Shown: positions 26,482-35,783, counted from the stretch's first letter. The stretch: 64,000 nucleotides of DNA from Deltaproteobacteria bacterium (GCA_016183065.1 JACPFF010000015.1:62001-126000); one strand, 5' to 3'. The notes: generated by a model not told the origin, from the sequence alone. A program made the numbers and translations.

Positions 26482-27167
26482 TGATGATGGCCGGGACACT
26501 CTACATTGTTGCAACACCGATCGGGAACCTCGAGGATATGTCGGCGCGGGGGATCCGGATCTTGCGGACCGTGGATTATATTGCCGCAGAAGATACCCGT
26601 CGGACCCGGAAGCTGTTGTCAGCGCTCGACATCCATACGCCGTTGACCAGTTATCATGGGCATAACGAACTCGAGAAGGGGGAGGCGCTGCTCCAAACGC
26701 TCGTTGGCGGGAAATCTATCGCCCTGGTGAGCGATGCCGGGACACCGGGCATCTCCGATCCAGGGACGCGGCTGGTCGAGGAGGCCCGTGGGCGTGGAGT
26801 GGCCGTGGTGCCCATTCCCGGACCGAGTGCGATCGTGACTGCCTTGTCCGCTGCAGGTGTTCCGACCACACGTTTCACGTTCGTCGGTTTTTTGCCGGGA
26901 AAACGAAGTCGCCGCCGCGTGCTTTTGACACAACTGGCCGCATTGCATCATACGGTTGTCCTCTACGTGGCGCCGTGGGATGTCGCCAAATATCTGCCGG
27001 AGATGGAGGAAGTTTTTGGCGATCGCGATGTGGTGCTCTGTCGTGAATTGACAAAGGTCCATGAGGAATTCCGGCGGAGCACCATGCGGGCCTTGCGGGT
27101 CTGGGCCACGCGGGAAAAAGTGCGTGGCGAAATCACGTTGATCATCGTTGGAGAGGACGCGGGATGA
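26481..27167 (+). CDS. rsmI: 16S rRNA (cytidine1402-2'-O)-methyltransferase
   Basis: SAM-dependent ribose methylation of C1402 in 16S rRNA, tuning decoding. The 228-residue tetrapyrrole-methylase-fold protein has YIVATPIGNLEDMS, AAEDTRRTRKLL, SDAGTPGISDPG and the C-terminal CRELTKVHEEF. The start overlaps the last base of the nadE stop codon, and the stop overlaps the next gene by 4 bases. Confidence 0.97.
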   Translation: MMMAGTLYIVATPIGNLEDMSARGIRILRTVDYIAAEDTRRTRKLLSALDIHTPLTSYHGHNELEKGEALLQTLVGGKSIALVSDAGTPGISDPGTRLVEEARGRGVAVVPIPGPSAIVTALSAAGVPTTRFTFVGFLPGKRSRRRVLLTQLAALHHTVVLYVAPWDVAKYLPEMEEVFGDRDVVLCRELTKVHEEFRRSTMRALRVWATREKVRGEITLIIVGEDAG

Positions 27168-27808
27168 CGCGCATCGGGTGGGACATTATCGCCTCGCTTG
27201 GCGCGGGCGTCATGGTGTGGTGGTCCGTGCGGGTGCTACGGCGCCGTCATCGCCGCCACCGGCGGATCCTTGCGGCGTTGCATGCCATGAGCGGTCACCT
27301 CCTCTTGGAAGAACAACGGATGCAATCAAGGCCCATGCCGACATTGCATGGGCGGTATCACAGCTATTCTATGGCCATTGATGCGGATGATCGGGCAACG
27401 TCGTGGTGTTGGCGCGTGCATACCGAACTGCACAATGTCTGGGACGGTCGTCTTTTCCTGCAGGGCGATGACCGTCCCGGAAAAATGCGGGAACTCTATG
27501 GCAAAGACGTGATGTTCACGGGGGATCGTCTCTTTGACCGACAGGTCATTGTCGCCGGGAGCGACCGCGAGCGCATGCGGTTGCTCTTCACGCCGTATCT
27601 GCGGGCACGATATCAACAATTATCGGAAACGCATTTTCAGATCGAAATGCGGCAGCGGGCGGTCTATGCGGAGTTTGTCACCGGAATAGCACACCCCGAA
27701 GCCCGCGTTGCCACATATCTCGACCTCTTGGCAGTGACCTGCGCGGCGCTCGACCTTCTGTTGCAGGGTCCATTGAACACGGCGACGGACACGTCACTCC
27801 AGGACTGA
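27164..27808 (+). CDS. Membrane-anchored hypothetical protein
   Basis: Unrecognised 214-residue protein. One N-terminal hydrophobic helix (IIASLGAGVMVWWSVRVL) is followed by a strongly basic stretch (RRRHRRHRR), implying an N-out anchor and a cytoplasmic body. The body mixes strands and helices (SYSMAIDADDR, REYGKDVMF-like, SETHFQIEM). The start overlaps rsmI (ATGA), so it is co-translated. It ends just before the GC-rich repeat element. No family is assigned. Confidence 0.7.
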   Translation: MTRIGWDIIASLGAGVMVWWSVRVLRRRHRRHRRILAALHAMSGHLLLEEQRMQSRPMPTLHGRYHSYSMAIDADDRATSWCWRVHTELHNVWDGRLFLQGDDRPGKMRELYGKDVMFTGDRLFDRQVIVAGSDRERMRLLFTPYLRARYQQLSETHFQIEMRQRAVYAEFVTGIAHPEARVATYLDLLAVTCAALDLLLQGPLNTATDTSLQD

Positions 27809-27810
27809 CA

Positions 27811-27975
27811 TCCGGGGTCCCACGACCCAGCGCGCACCGCGCGCGCGAGGGGGAGGCTCCAGCGGCTTTGCCGCTGGAGGGGTCGGTGGCGACGACCGAG
27901 TCCGGGGACCCAGCGAAGCTGGGTGGACGAGGAAGTACCCGGAGGCGGAGCCGCAGGGTACGTGAGCCCCTCTAA
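27811..27975. repeat. GC-rich modular repeat element, single copy
   Basis: Shares the modules GACCCAGCGCGCACCGCGCG, GACGACCGAGTCCGGGGA and CCCAGCGAAGCTGGGTGGAC with the tandem array at 34.4 kb. This copy has two extra hairpins: one at about 27857-27880 (CTCCAGCGGC against its complement) and one at about 27936-27960 (TACCC...GGGTA arms). It fills the convergent gap between the hypothetical gene and dnaK and could also serve as a transcription barrier. Confidence 0.8.
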
Positions 27976-27990
27976 TAGTATGCGTCCCGA

Positions 27991-29910
27991 TTATGACATC
28001 TCTTCGAATTCGGCGTCGACGACCTTGCCATCTTTTGGCGGGGACTCGCCGCCTTCCTTCGGCTGCTTTTCCCCGCCACCCGCCGTCCCGGTCGCCTGTT
28101 GGGCCTGCTGGGTGCTCGCCTTGTACATGGCCTCGGCCATGGCGTGAGAACATTGCTGCAACTTCTCCATCGCTCCCTTCAATTTTGCGCCGTCTTTGGA
28201 TTCAATGGCTCTCTTGCATTCTGCCACTGCGGCTTCGACCGGAGCGCGTTGCTCGGCGGGAATCTTCTCGTGATTCTCCTTCACCGTTTTCTCTGTGGCA
28301 TAAACGAGCGAATCGGCCTGATTGCGCAGATCGATCTCCTCGCGTCGTTTTTTGTCGTCGGTTTCATGCGACTTGGCCTCGGTAACGAGACGCTCAACGT
28401 CCTCTTTCGCCAGACCGCTGGAGGCCGTGATGGTAATGTGCTGTTTCTTGTTCGTGGCCTTGTCCACTGCGCCGACGTTCACGATGCCGTTGGCATCGAT
28501 GTCGAAGGTGACCTCAATCTGTGGAATCCCTCTCGGTGCCGCGGGAATGCCATCCAGCATGAATTTTCCGAGCGAGCGATTGTCGGAGGCCATCGAGCGT
28601 TCCCCCTGCAACACATGCACTTCGACGGACGTCTGCCCGTCGCCGGCCGTGGAGAAGATCTGCGACTTCCGCGTGGGAATCGTGGTATTGCGCTCGATCA
28701 TCGGGGTCATCACGCTCCCCTGCGTCTCGATGCCCAAGGTCAGCGGCGTGACATCGAGCAGCAGCATGTCTTTGACGTCGCCGGCCAGGACGCCACCCTG
28801 GACCGCCGCACCGCAGGCGACGACTTCATCGGGGTTGACCCCTTTGTGCGGTTCACGACCGAAAAATTCCTGCACCAACTGTTGCACTTTCGGGATCCGT
28901 GTCGAACCACCCACCAGAATGACTTCGTCAATATCGCTCGCCTGTTTGCCGGCATCCTGCAGGCAGCGCTTGCACGGTTCCAGCGTGCGATGGACGAGAT
29001 CGGCGACCAGGGATTCGAATTTGGCCCGCGAAATTTTCATCACGAGATGTTTGGGACCTGTCTGATCCGCGGTAATGAATGGGAGATTGATCTCGGTCTC
29101 CATGGTGCCCGATAATTCACATTTGGCTTTTTCGGCGGCCTCTTTGAGGCGCTGCAAGGCCTGTTTGTCCTTCGACAGATCAATGCCCTGGTCCCGTCGA
29201 AACTCCTGCATGATATATTCGGTCAAGGTGTGATCGAGGTCGTCACCACCCAGATGGGTGTCGCCATTGGTGGCGACGACTTCGACGACATTTTCGCCGA
29301 CTTCCAAAATGGAGATATCGAAGGTCCCTCCACCAAAGTCGAAGACCGCAACGGTCTCGTCTTTTTTCTTGTCGATGCCATAGGCCAGTGCTGCGGCGGT
29401 TGGTTCATTAATGATCCGTTTCACCTCCAGCCCCGCGATTTTTCCGGCGTCTTTCGTGGCCTGCCGCTGACTATCGTTGAAATAGGCCGGGACGGTAATC
29501 ACGGCCTCTTGCACGGATTCACCCAAATAATCTTCAGCGGCCTTTTTCAGTTTCCGCAAAACATGGGCGGAAATCGCCGGTGGGGCATACCGCTGACCCC
29601 GCGCCTGAATGTGGGCATCGCCGTTATCCGCGGCGACGACCGTATAGGGGACCCGTTGTGATTCTGCCGTGACTTCATCGTGCCGACGCCCGATAAATCG
29701 CTTGGCGGAAAAAATCGTATTCTCCGGATTAATGGCGGCTTGCCGTTTTGCGGATTGTCCGATCAGGATCTCACCACCCTCCCCAAAGGCGACGACCGAG
29801 GGGGTCGTACGGGCGCCCTCTTCGTTTTGAATGACTTTCGGTTGGCCGCCCTCCATGACAGCCACACAGGAGTTCGTGGTTCCAAGATCAATTCCGATGA
29901 TTTTTCCCAT
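27991..29910 (-). CDS. dnaK: Chaperone protein DnaK (Hsp70)
   Basis: ATP-driven chaperone that binds exposed hydrophobic segments of client proteins. The 639-residue protein has [11 protein letters not shown] at the N-terminus, [27 protein letters not shown], the linker/substrate domain [15 protein letters not shown], and the usual low-complexity tail ending DAEFEE. ATG 29910 is preceded by GGAGGAG; a longer frame to 29976 overlies the promoter. It is transcribed away from dnaJ rather than with it, and grpE and hrcA are not adjacent. Confidence 0.98.
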   Translation of the reverse strand: MGKIIGIDLGTTNSCVAVMEGGQPKVIQNEEGARTTPSVVAFGEGGEILIGQSAKRQAAINPENTIFSAKRFIGRRHDEVTAESQRVPYTVVAADNGDAHIQARGQRYAPPAISAHVLRKLKKAAEDYLGESVQEAVITVPAYFNDSQRQATKDAGKIAGLEVKRIINEPTAAALAYGIDKKKDETVAVFDFGGGTFDISILEVGENVVEVVATNGDTHLGGDDLDHTLTEYIMQEFRRDQGIDLSKDKQALQRLKEAAEKAKCELSGTMETEINLPFITADQTGPKHLVMKISRAKFESLVADLVHRTLEPCKRCLQDAGKQASDIDEVILVGGSTRIPKVQQLVQEFFGREPHKGVNPDEVVACGAAVQGGVLAGDVKDMLLLDVTPLTLGIETQGSVMTPMIERNTTIPTRKSQIFSTAGDGQTSVEVHVLQGERSMASDNRSLGKFMLDGIPAAPRGIPQIEVTFDIDANGIVNVGAVDKATNKKQHITITASSGLAKEDVERLVTEAKSHETDDKKRREEIDLRNQADSLVYATEKTVKENHEKIPAEQRAPVEAAVAECKRAIESKDGAKLKGAMEKLQQCSHAMAEAMYKASTQQAQQATGTAGGGEKQPKEGGESPPKDGKVVDAEFEEMS

Positions 29911-29974
29911 AGTTGGCTCCTCCAATCGGGGTAAAATTTGCGAAGGCCTCTCGTGCCTCCAAGGGTAGGAGGGC

Positions 29975-30002
29975 ATATGAGGGTCACCGCGCTAATGTCA
30001 AG
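29975..30002 (-). promoter_or_regulatory. dnaK promoter, heat-shock sigma-32 type
   Basis: On the minus strand CTTGACA (29996-30002) is followed 12 bases later by CCCTCATAT (29975-29983), close to the sigma-32 consensus (CTTGAA, CCCCATNT). The same bases also read as TTGACA-N18-TATGCC, so a sigma-70 start may overlap. No CIRCE inverted repeat was seen. Confidence 0.6.
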
Positions 30003-30029
30003 GAAGGACAGAGTTTTTTTGTTCATAAA

Positions 30030-30057
30030 TTGACTTTTTTCGTGAAGTTCCTATGTA
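30030..30057 (+). promoter_or_regulatory. dnaJ promoter
   Basis: TTGACT (30030-30035) and TATGTA (30052-30057) are 16 bases apart. The dnaJ ATG lies 10 bases beyond the -10 and is not preceded by a Shine-Dalgarno (the bases are GATCCTCCCT), so the leader should be only a few bases long. Confidence 0.5.
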
Positions 30058-30067
30058 GATCCTCCCT

Positions 30068-31132
30068 ATGAAAAACGACGATTATTACGAGGTGTTAGGT
30101 CTTCCTCGCGATGCCGATGCCGTGGCCATCAAAAAGGCCTACCGCCGAGTGGCCATGGATTGCCATCCCGATCGGAATCCGGGGGACCATACGGCCGAAG
30201 AGCGGTTTAAGGCTGCGGCAGAGGCCTACGAAGTCTTAAGCGACCCGGAAAAACGCCAGATTTATGATCGGTACGGGCGGCGTGGCCTCGATCGACAGGG
30301 GATGCACCACGGCTTTCATGGAATGGACGATATTTTCAGCCACTTTGGCGATATCTTTGAGGGACTCTTTGGCGGGGGAGGTTTTGGGGTGCATCGCGGC
30401 CGTGGGAGACAATCCCAAACGGGGGAGCACCTGCAGACGTCGGTGGCGATTGATCTCCAGGAGGCCGCGGTCGGTGTGGAGCGGGAGGTGGCGATCGAAC
30501 GGCAGATGCCATGTGCGCGGTGTCAGGGGAGCGGCGCACGGCCCGGTTCGAAGCGCATTCCCTGTGTGGCCTGTGGAGGTGCCGGATATCAAACCGTCCG
30601 ACAGGGTTTTTTTGTGATGCAATCCACCTGTGGCCATTGTCATGGGGAAGGGACGCGGATTGACGCGGCCTGCGACGAGTGTCGGGGACGTGGTGCGGTG
30701 CGTACAGAGCGCACGTTGAAGGTGAAAATTCCTGCAGGCGTGGAAGACGGGATGCACCTGGTCTTGCGCGGCGAGGGAGATGCCGGCCCACACGGCGGTC
30801 CTGCAGGGGATCTCTATGTCATGGTGCAGGTCGATCCGCATCCGCACTTCCAGCGCGAGGGTCATGATATTTTTGCACGAGTCACTCTCTCATTTCCCGA
30901 GATGGTGTTGGGGACGCAATTGACTGTTCCCACGTTATATGGAAAGGAGTCGCTCACCATTCCGGCCGGGACCGATGTCGGCAGCATCTTCCGACTCAAG
31001 GGGAAGGGGATGCGGGATGTGCATACCGGGAAGATGGGGGACCACTGTGTGGAAATCATGATCACCATCCCGAAAAAGTTGACGCGCACGCAGCGGACGT
31101 TGCTCGAAGAGTTTCTCCATGAGACGACATAA
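30068..31132 (+). CDS. dnaJ: Chaperone protein DnaJ (Hsp40)
   Basis: Co-chaperone that delivers clients to DnaK and stimulates its ATPase. The 354-residue protein has the J domain (HPD at residues 33-35), a Gly/Phe-rich segment with GGGGFG, four zinc-finger repeats ([32 protein letters not shown]) and two beta-rich C-terminal domains. It is slightly shorter than E. coli DnaJ, in the linker and C-terminus. It is divergent from dnaK with 157 bases between them, and overlaps the next gene by 14 bases. Confidence 0.97.
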   Translation: MKNDDYYEVLGLPRDADAVAIKKAYRRVAMDCHPDRNPGDHTAEERFKAAAEAYEVLSDPEKRQIYDRYGRRGLDRQGMHHGFHGMDDIFSHFGDIFEGLFGGGGFGVHRGRGRQSQTGEHLQTSVAIDLQEAAVGVEREVAIERQMPCARCQGSGARPGSKRIPCVACGGAGYQTVRQGFFVMQSTCGHCHGEGTRIDAACDECRGRGAVRTERTLKVKIPAGVEDGMHLVLRGEGDAGPHGGPAGDLYVMVQVDPHPHFQREGHDIFARVTLSFPEMVLGTQLTVPTLYGKESLTIPAGTDVGSIFRLKGKGMRDVHTGKMGDHCVEIMITIPKKLTRTQRTLLEEFLHETT

Positions 31133-32072
31133 TCACGATGGCCAATGGGCGGTCCTTTCGCGGTTTCCCGTCACGAACCAGCTCTCGCTCTATTATGAAT
31201 GGTGGGTTCCGGCCGCGCCAAAAGGGATTCTGCTCGTCGCTCACGGCATTGGTGAACATTCCGGACGGTACGGTCCCTTTGCGCGCGCGTTCTATCACCA
31301 CGGTTTTGCCGTTGCGCTCTTTGACCAGCGCGGCCATGGCCAGTCTGATGGTCCCCGGGGGGAGCTCGTCCATATTCAGGAACATTTGGGCGACCTTGCG
31401 GCCTTTGTCCAACTGACGCGGGAGCGGTTTCCCCATCTCCCGATGTTTTTGGTCGGCCACAGTTTTGGGGGGCAACTGGCCCTCAACTTTGTGGTGCGAT
31501 ATTCAAAGGGGTTGCGGGGCCTCATTCTCAGTTCGCCCAATATCGGGCTGAAGTTGCAGCTTTCGTGGTGGCAGCAATGGCTCTGCCGCGTGGGATCACG
31601 CTGGATGCCTTCACTGCCGCTGCGCGATTCCATCCGGCCGGAATGGCTGAGCCACGATCCGGCCATCGTCGAACAGTATCGCAGGGATCCCCGGGTTGTC
31701 CGTGTCTTTACGGTCCATGCGGTGATGGAGGTCTTGCGGAATCTCGATATTGTCATGGCATTGGCCCCACGCATCCATCTGCCGTCGCTCTTTCTCCATG
31801 CCGGTGATGACCGTATTTGCGATCCGGATGCGACCCGACGGTTCTATCGGCGCGTGCCGGTCGGCTACAAACGGCTGAAAATTTATGACGGCTTCTATCA
31901 TGAGTTGTTCAATGAAGTAGAGAAGGGACAGGTCTTTCGCGATATTGTGCAATGGATTGACGAATATAGGTTGGAGGAGTTGCGCCCGTTGCCAGGCGTG
32001 ACCCAGCATCGCACATACCGAGAGTCTGTAACAACCGAGGGGGCGACATGGTCCGGATCTTCACGTGGGTGA
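31119..32072 (+). CDS. Alpha/beta hydrolase, monoglyceride-lipase/lysophospholipase type
   Basis: A 317-residue serine hydrolase. The family blocks are [32 protein letters not shown], the nucleophile elbow [10 protein letters not shown] (Ser), [11 protein letters not shown] (Asp) and [11 protein letters not shown] (His). This arrangement is typical of lysophospholipase/monoacylglycerol lipase. The start lies 14 bases inside dnaJ and the last ~25 residues run into the next gene. No signal peptide is seen, so it acts in the cytoplasm or at the inner face of the membrane. Confidence 0.9.
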   Translation: MRRHNHDGQWAVLSRFPVTNQLSLYYEWWVPAAPKGILLVAHGIGEHSGRYGPFARAFYHHGFAVALFDQRGHGQSDGPRGELVHIQEHLGDLAAFVQLTRERFPHLPMFLVGHSFGGQLALNFVVRYSKGLRGLILSSPNIGLKLQLSWWQQWLCRVGSRWMPSLPLRDSIRPEWLSHDPAIVEQYRRDPRVVRVFTVHAVMEVLRNLDIVMALAPRIHLPSLFLHAGDDRICDPDATRRFYRRVPVGYKRLKIYDGFYHELFNEVEKGQVFRDIVQWIDEYRLEELRPLPGVTQHRTYRESVTTEGATWSGSSRG

Positions 32073-32599
32073 GTAGTCTCTCCCTCTTGGTGTCCCTTGC
32101 CCATTGTACGGAAGTGGGGTCGAGCTATAAACATTCCCTGCGGGCATGGCATCGCCATGCCGAGGTCTTCGATGTGAATTCGTTGCGGGCCGAACTCCTG
32201 TGGGATGCCGTGCATGTGACGCCCACCTTGCGTGACATCCGGATGGATCGAGAGGCCCAGCTACGGCACACCTCGGTGAACGATGTCCGTCGGCACATTG
32301 ATGCAGCATGGTGGTGGGAAGGGACGCTCTTTTATATCAACTTTTTTGCGCCACGGGATGCGAAAGACCTTCTCGCGCCGGATGGCTATTGGCGTTTGGA
32401 ATTGACGGATGGCCATGGAACACCATATGCGCAGGGACGGATCGTCGAGGTGCCGGTCACGCCGATTGCCCGAAAACTCTTCCCCTTTCTCACGCATTGG
32501 TCCAAGACGTATCTGGTGGTCTTTCCCCGGGTTGGCCCGGGTCCGCTTGCCTTGACTTTGTATGGGCTCAATGCGACTTCAACGCTCCGATGGGAATAA
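32048..32599 (+). CDS. Hypothetical lipoprotein
   Basis: Unrecognised 183-residue protein with a short lipoprotein signal ([16 protein letters not shown], Cys at residue 20). The mature part is beta-rich with many aromatics (AAWWWEGTLFYINFFAP, GYWRLELTDGHG). It overlaps the preceding hydrolase by 25 bases. It is convergent with nadB, with 32 bases between their ends. No function is assigned. Confidence 0.7.
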   Translation: MVRIFTWVSSLSLLVSLAHCTEVGSSYKHSLRAWHRHAEVFDVNSLRAELLWDAVHVTPTLRDIRMDREAQLRHTSVNDVRRHIDAAWWWEGTLFYINFFAPRDAKDLLAPDGYWRLELTDGHGTPYAQGRIVEVPVTPIARKLFPFLTHWSKTYLVVFPRVGPGPLALTLYGLNATSTLRWE

Positions 32600-32631
32600 C
32601 AACGCGTCATACCATGAGATGAGACACGCTG

Positions 32632-34242
32632 TCAGGGACCATCGGCACGGTTCCAGTGGGAGTCTTTCGGCGCTTCCCACGTCTCAACCGTATTGATATT
32701 GTAATGGAGACCGCGGCTTTCGCGGCGCCACTGGGCGGACCGGATGATCAGCGCCGCCACCAGGGCAATGTTGCGCAATTCAATCAGGTCCGCTGTAATC
32801 GAAAAATTCCAGTAGTACTCATTGATTTCCTGCTGCAGCAACGTGATGCGCGCGGCGGCCCTGGCCAGGCGCTTATCCGAGCGGACAATCCCCACATAAT
32901 TCCACATCAGGCGCCGGACTTCGTCCCAGTTGTGGGAGATGACGACCGATTCGTCGCTATCCGTCGTGCCACAAGGGTCCCACTGGGGGATGGCCGATGC
33001 GGGAAGCGCCCGTGCGATCGGTACATGACGGATCGTCTCGGCAATATGTTCGGCCATGACGATGGCCTCCATCAGGGAGTTCGAGGCAAGGCGATTGGCG
33101 CCATGGAGACCGGTATGGGCCACTTCACCGCAGGCAAAGAGCTGGGCAATGTCCGTGCGACCATGGAGATCGGTCGCGACGCCGCCACAACAGTAGTGGG
33201 CGGCCGGGACCACCGGAATCGGCGCTCGGGTGATATCAATGCCATAGTGGAGGCAGGTGGCATGGATCTGCGGAAATCGCGCGCGGATCTCGGCAGCGGG
33301 TCGATGCGAGAGATCGAGGAGCACGTGGGAATGGCCGTGACGTTTCAGTTCGGCATCAATGGCCCTTGCGACAATATCGCGCGTTGCCAACTCGCCGCGC
33401 GGATCATACCGTTCCATAAAGGGTTCGCCGGTGAGCAACCGGAGTTTTCCCCCTTCACCACGGACGGCCTCCGAGATCAAAAATGACTTGGCCTGCGGAT
33501 GATAGAGACACGTGGGATGAAACTGGATGAATTCGAGGTTCGCCACGGTCGCCCCCGCGCGATAGGCCATGGCAATCCCGTCACCCGTGGCGATGTCCGG
33601 GTTGGAGGTGTAGAGGTACACTTTCCCGGCGCCGCCGGTCGCGAGGCAGGTCTGCCGGGCATTGATCGTCCAGATCGTCCCGCTGGGCCGGTGCAGGGCA
33701 TAGGCCCCAAAACACGTGGTGGTGCGGCAATGCCGTCGTTGGTCTTGCTGCGTGAGTGTCCGATCCGTGATCAGGTTGACGGCGAGCATCTCCTCGAACA
33801 GCGTGATCCGGGGTTCTGCGGTCACCCGGGCGAGGAGGGCCCCCATGATGGCGCGGCCCGTTTGATCGGTCGCATGGAGCACGCGACGATGCTTGTGGCC
33901 CCCTTCTTGATGCAGATCAAAGTGGTCATCATGGCGCGTGAAATCAACCCCCCAGCCGAGGAGGCGTTCAATGGCCTTGGGGCCTTCCCGGACAATCATC
34001 TCCACGGCCGCGGTCTTGCAGAGACCGTCCCCGGCACGGAGGGTATCGTCCACATGGGATCCCAGGCTGTCGGTCGCTTCCATGACGGCCGCAATGCCGC
34101 CTTGGGCACACGCGGTATTGGTCTCTGCAGCACGGCGTTTTGTCAGGACCGTGACGCGGCGGGTGGGGGCGAGCAGGAGGGCAAGGCTCAACCCCGCAAT
34201 GCCACTCCCAATGATCAGAACATCGGTCTCGGTATACGCCAT
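32632..34242 (-). CDS. nadB: L-aspartate oxidase
   Basis: FAD enzyme oxidising L-aspartate to iminoaspartate, the first step of de novo NAD synthesis. The 536-residue protein has the dinucleotide loop [25 protein letters not shown], the substrate block [35 protein letters not shown] and [11 protein letters not shown], all in family order. nadA and nadC are not adjacent. A long inverted repeat overlaps the likely promoter upstream. Confidence 0.97.
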   Translation of the reverse strand: MAYTETDVLIIGSGIAGLSLALLLAPTRRVTVLTKRRAAETNTACAQGGIAAVMEATDSLGSHVDDTLRAGDGLCKTAAVEMIVREGPKAIERLLGWGVDFTRHDDHFDLHQEGGHKHRRVLHATDQTGRAIMGALLARVTAEPRITLFEEMLAVNLITDRTLTQQDQRRHCRTTTCFGAYALHRPSGTIWTINARQTCLATGGAGKVYLYTSNPDIATGDGIAMAYRAGATVANLEFIQFHPTCLYHPQAKSFLISEAVRGEGGKLRLLTGEPFMERYDPRGELATRDIVARAIDAELKRHGHSHVLLDLSHRPAAEIRARFPQIHATCLHYGIDITRAPIPVVPAAHYCCGGVATDLHGRTDIAQLFACGEVAHTGLHGANRLASNSLMEAIVMAEHIAETIRHVPIARALPASAIPQWDPCGTTDSDESVVISHNWDEVRRLMWNYVGIVRSDKRLARAAARITLLQQEINEYYWNFSITADLIELRNIALVAALIIRSAQWRRESRGLHYNINTVETWEAPKDSHWNRADGP

Positions 34243-34287
34243 GACCCGGTGCCGCTACCATGGGGCGCAGGACGAGACAACGCCTAT

Positions 34288-34340
34288 AGTATTTCAACGT
34301 GTAATGAGTACAAATGTGCTCATTACACGTTAGAAATACT
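34288..34340. promoter_or_regulatory. Long inverted repeat overlapping the nadB promoter
   Basis: Arms AGTATTTCAACGTGTAATGAG (one base shorter on the left than the right) and their complement flank a loop of about four bases: 8 pairs, a bulge, 12 pairs and then three more including G-U. On the minus strand TTGTAC-N16-TACTAT, a plausible nadB promoter, runs through it, so it looks like an operator. No T-run follows, so it is not a typical terminator. The regulator is unknown. Confidence 0.6.
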
Positions 34341-34424
34341 TATGGTACCGTAAGACGCATGTACTCAGGAAAAGTTAACGCACCATATCGCAGAAAGGAT
34401 GCCTTCAAGCAGCAGGCACGTGGG

Positions 34425-34720
34425 GCCCCACCACCCAGCGCGCACCGCGCGCGAGAGGGGGAGGCAGTGGCGACGACCGAGTCCGGGGACCCAGCGAAGC
34501 TGGGTGGACGAGGGAGTCCCCCAGCGCGCACCGCGCGCGAGAGGGGGGGCAGTGGCGACGACCGAGTCCGGGGATCCAGCGAAGCTGGGTGGACGAGGGA
34601 GTCCCCCAGCGCGCACCGCGCGCGAGAGGGGGGCAGTGGCGACGACCGAGTCCGGGGATCCAGCGAAGCTGGGTGGACGAGGGAGTCCCCCAGCGCGCAC
34701 CGCGCGCAATAGTGGGGCAC
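34425..34720. repeat. Tandem GC-rich repeat array (three full and one partial unit)
   Basis: Unit of about 85 bases, beginning CCCAGCGCGCACCGCGCGCG at 34434, 34520, 34605 and (partial) 34689. Spacings of 86, 85 and 84 differ mainly by the length of a G-run. Each unit carries the hairpin CCAGCGAAGCTGG and the self-complementary GCGCGCACCGCGCGC. Related sequence occurs once at 27.8 kb. There are no unique spacers, so it is not CRISPR. Long reading frames through it on both strands are artefacts of composition. Confidence 0.9.
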
Positions 34721-34736
34721 GTGTGCCGGGATCATT

Positions 34737-34765
34737 TTGACTTCTCGCTATGAATCTTCTACTAT
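34737..34765 (+). promoter_or_regulatory. pgsA promoter, 7 bases from the start codon
   Basis: TTGACT (34737-34742) and TACTAT (34760-34765) are 17 bases apart. The pgsA ATG at 34773 begins 7 bases after the -10 with no Shine-Dalgarno, so the message is predicted to be leaderless, as for murJ. Confidence 0.55.
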
Positions 34766-34772
34766 CCGCGGC

Positions 34773-35375
34773 ATGCCTGCCACGCGGTTTCTGAATGTCC
34801 CGAACCTGATCTCCGTCTTGCGCGTCGGCACCGTTCCAGCCATCGTCATTTTACTGGCCAGTATTCCCCGAGGACACCCCGGGAATCTCTCGTGGGATCG
34901 CACCGCGAGCTTCTGGGCGGCGTTCCTCTTCGGCGTTGCAGCGGTCTCGGATATCATCGATGGGTTCTTGGCCCGTCGATTCCAGACCGTGACCACCTTT
35001 GGGAAGTTCTTTGATCCCCTAGCCGATAAACTCCTGACGTTCGGGGCGCTCGTGATGCTGATTCCCCTGGGCCGCATGGCCGCATGGGTCGTGGTGCTCC
35101 TCCTGGCCCGCGAACTCGCGGTCACGACATTGCGGGGGATTGCCAGCGGAGAAGGGATTGTGATGGCCGCAGGCAAGTGGGGGAAGATGAAGAATGCCTT
35201 TGGCAATGTGGGCATTCCACTCGTGATGCTCCATTATCCCCACGGTGGCATTGCTTGGGCATCAATCGGATGGGTCCTCTTTTTCTGTTCCATAGTGTTG
35301 GCGATATGGTCTGGGGGAGGGTACCTGATCAGTTTTTTCCGGACCATGGGCCTTCGACAGCAGATGTTTGCATAA
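34773..35375 (+). CDS. pgsA: CDP-diacylglycerol--glycerol-3-phosphate 3-phosphatidyltransferase
   Basis: Membrane enzyme making phosphatidylglycerol phosphate, the route to phosphatidylglycerol and cardiolipin. The 200-residue protein begins RFLNVPNLISVLRVGTVP and has the CDP-alcohol phosphotransferase motif DIIDGFLARRFQTVTTFGKF followed by FDPLADKL, then LARELAVTTLRG and the KMKNAFGN segment. About five hydrophobic helices are visible. ATG 34773 fits the family N-terminus; an upstream TTG at 34737 is the -35 box. Confidence 0.96.
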   Translation: MPATRFLNVPNLISVLRVGTVPAIVILLASIPRGHPGNLSWDRTASFWAAFLFGVAAVSDIIDGFLARRFQTVTTFGKFFDPLADKLLTFGALVMLIPLGRMAAWVVVLLLARELAVTTLRGIASGEGIVMAAGKWGKMKNAFGNVGIPLVMLHYPHGGIAWASIGWVLFFCSIVLAIWSGGGYLISFFRTMGLRQQMFA

Positions 35376-35386
35376 AGGGGGGGTCG

Positions 35387-35635
35387 ATGAAACAGCGAAA
35401 AGGGGATGGCGGACGGATTCTCTATCCTGGATTGATCATTCGGGGGGGTGGTGAGGCGCTCCTGATGATGGGATCAGCTAATTCGTCACCCCGTCAGGGG
35501 TTTACTCGGCGCACACACGGTCTGGTGCAAATTCTCAGGGAAGTTGGTGGGGTGCACAAATCCTCATTTTCTGTGGATAACCCTGTGGATCATCAGAGAA
35601 ATCCGCATAGTAATGCTTGTAAGAAGTTGGTTTAA
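35387..35635 (+). CDS. Possible small ORF after pgsA
   Basis: An 82-codon frame starting ATG 35387, 11 bases after pgsA, with AAAGGGGGGG just upstream. The product is basic and without recognisable motifs (MKQRKGDGGRILYPGLIIRG opens it). Its 3' third contains two DnaA-box-like sequences, and its composition does not resemble the neighbouring genes. I cannot say whether it is translated. Confidence 0.25.
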   Translation: MKQRKGDGGRILYPGLIIRGGGEALLMMGSANSSPRQGFTRRTHGLVQILREVGGVHKSSFSVDNPVDHQRNPHSNACKKLV

Positions 35636-35760
35636 ACGGATTGCCTAAATAGTAATCAGATAAAACACTATTTAATTCAGGATCTATCAAAAATGAACCT
35701 CAGGTAGTCTTTCCAGACTTCTTTAGATTTTTGGGGAACATATTTTTGTGGATAAGAAGT
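35560..35760. other. DnaA-box cluster in an AT-rich gap (candidate origin or DnaA-binding site)
   Basis: Two perfect DnaA boxes (TGTGGATAA, the complement of TTATCCACA) at 35572-35580 and 35747-35755 and a near match (TGTGGATCA) at 35584-35592, all in the same orientation, flank about 120 bases that are markedly AT-rich against a GC-rich background (35625-35746). This is the only long AT-rich non-coding stretch of this kind in the window. However, flanking genes point toward it, which is the opposite of what an origin usually shows. Confidence 0.4.
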
Positions 35761-35783
35761 CAATTGCTGTATTGATAAAGGGT

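Noticed and set aside
34425-34720. CRISPR array
   Set aside because: Units are contiguous and nearly identical throughout; there are no unique spacers and no cas genes in the window.
34314-34740. Overlapping frames of 110-130 codons on both strands through the repeat array
   Set aside because: They simply translate the ~85-base tandem units; open on both strands and repetitive, with no start-site signals.
35620-35760. dif/XerCD recombination site, suggested by the convergent gene orientation
   Set aside because: No 28-base dif-like core with the paired XerC/XerD arms could be found in the gap.
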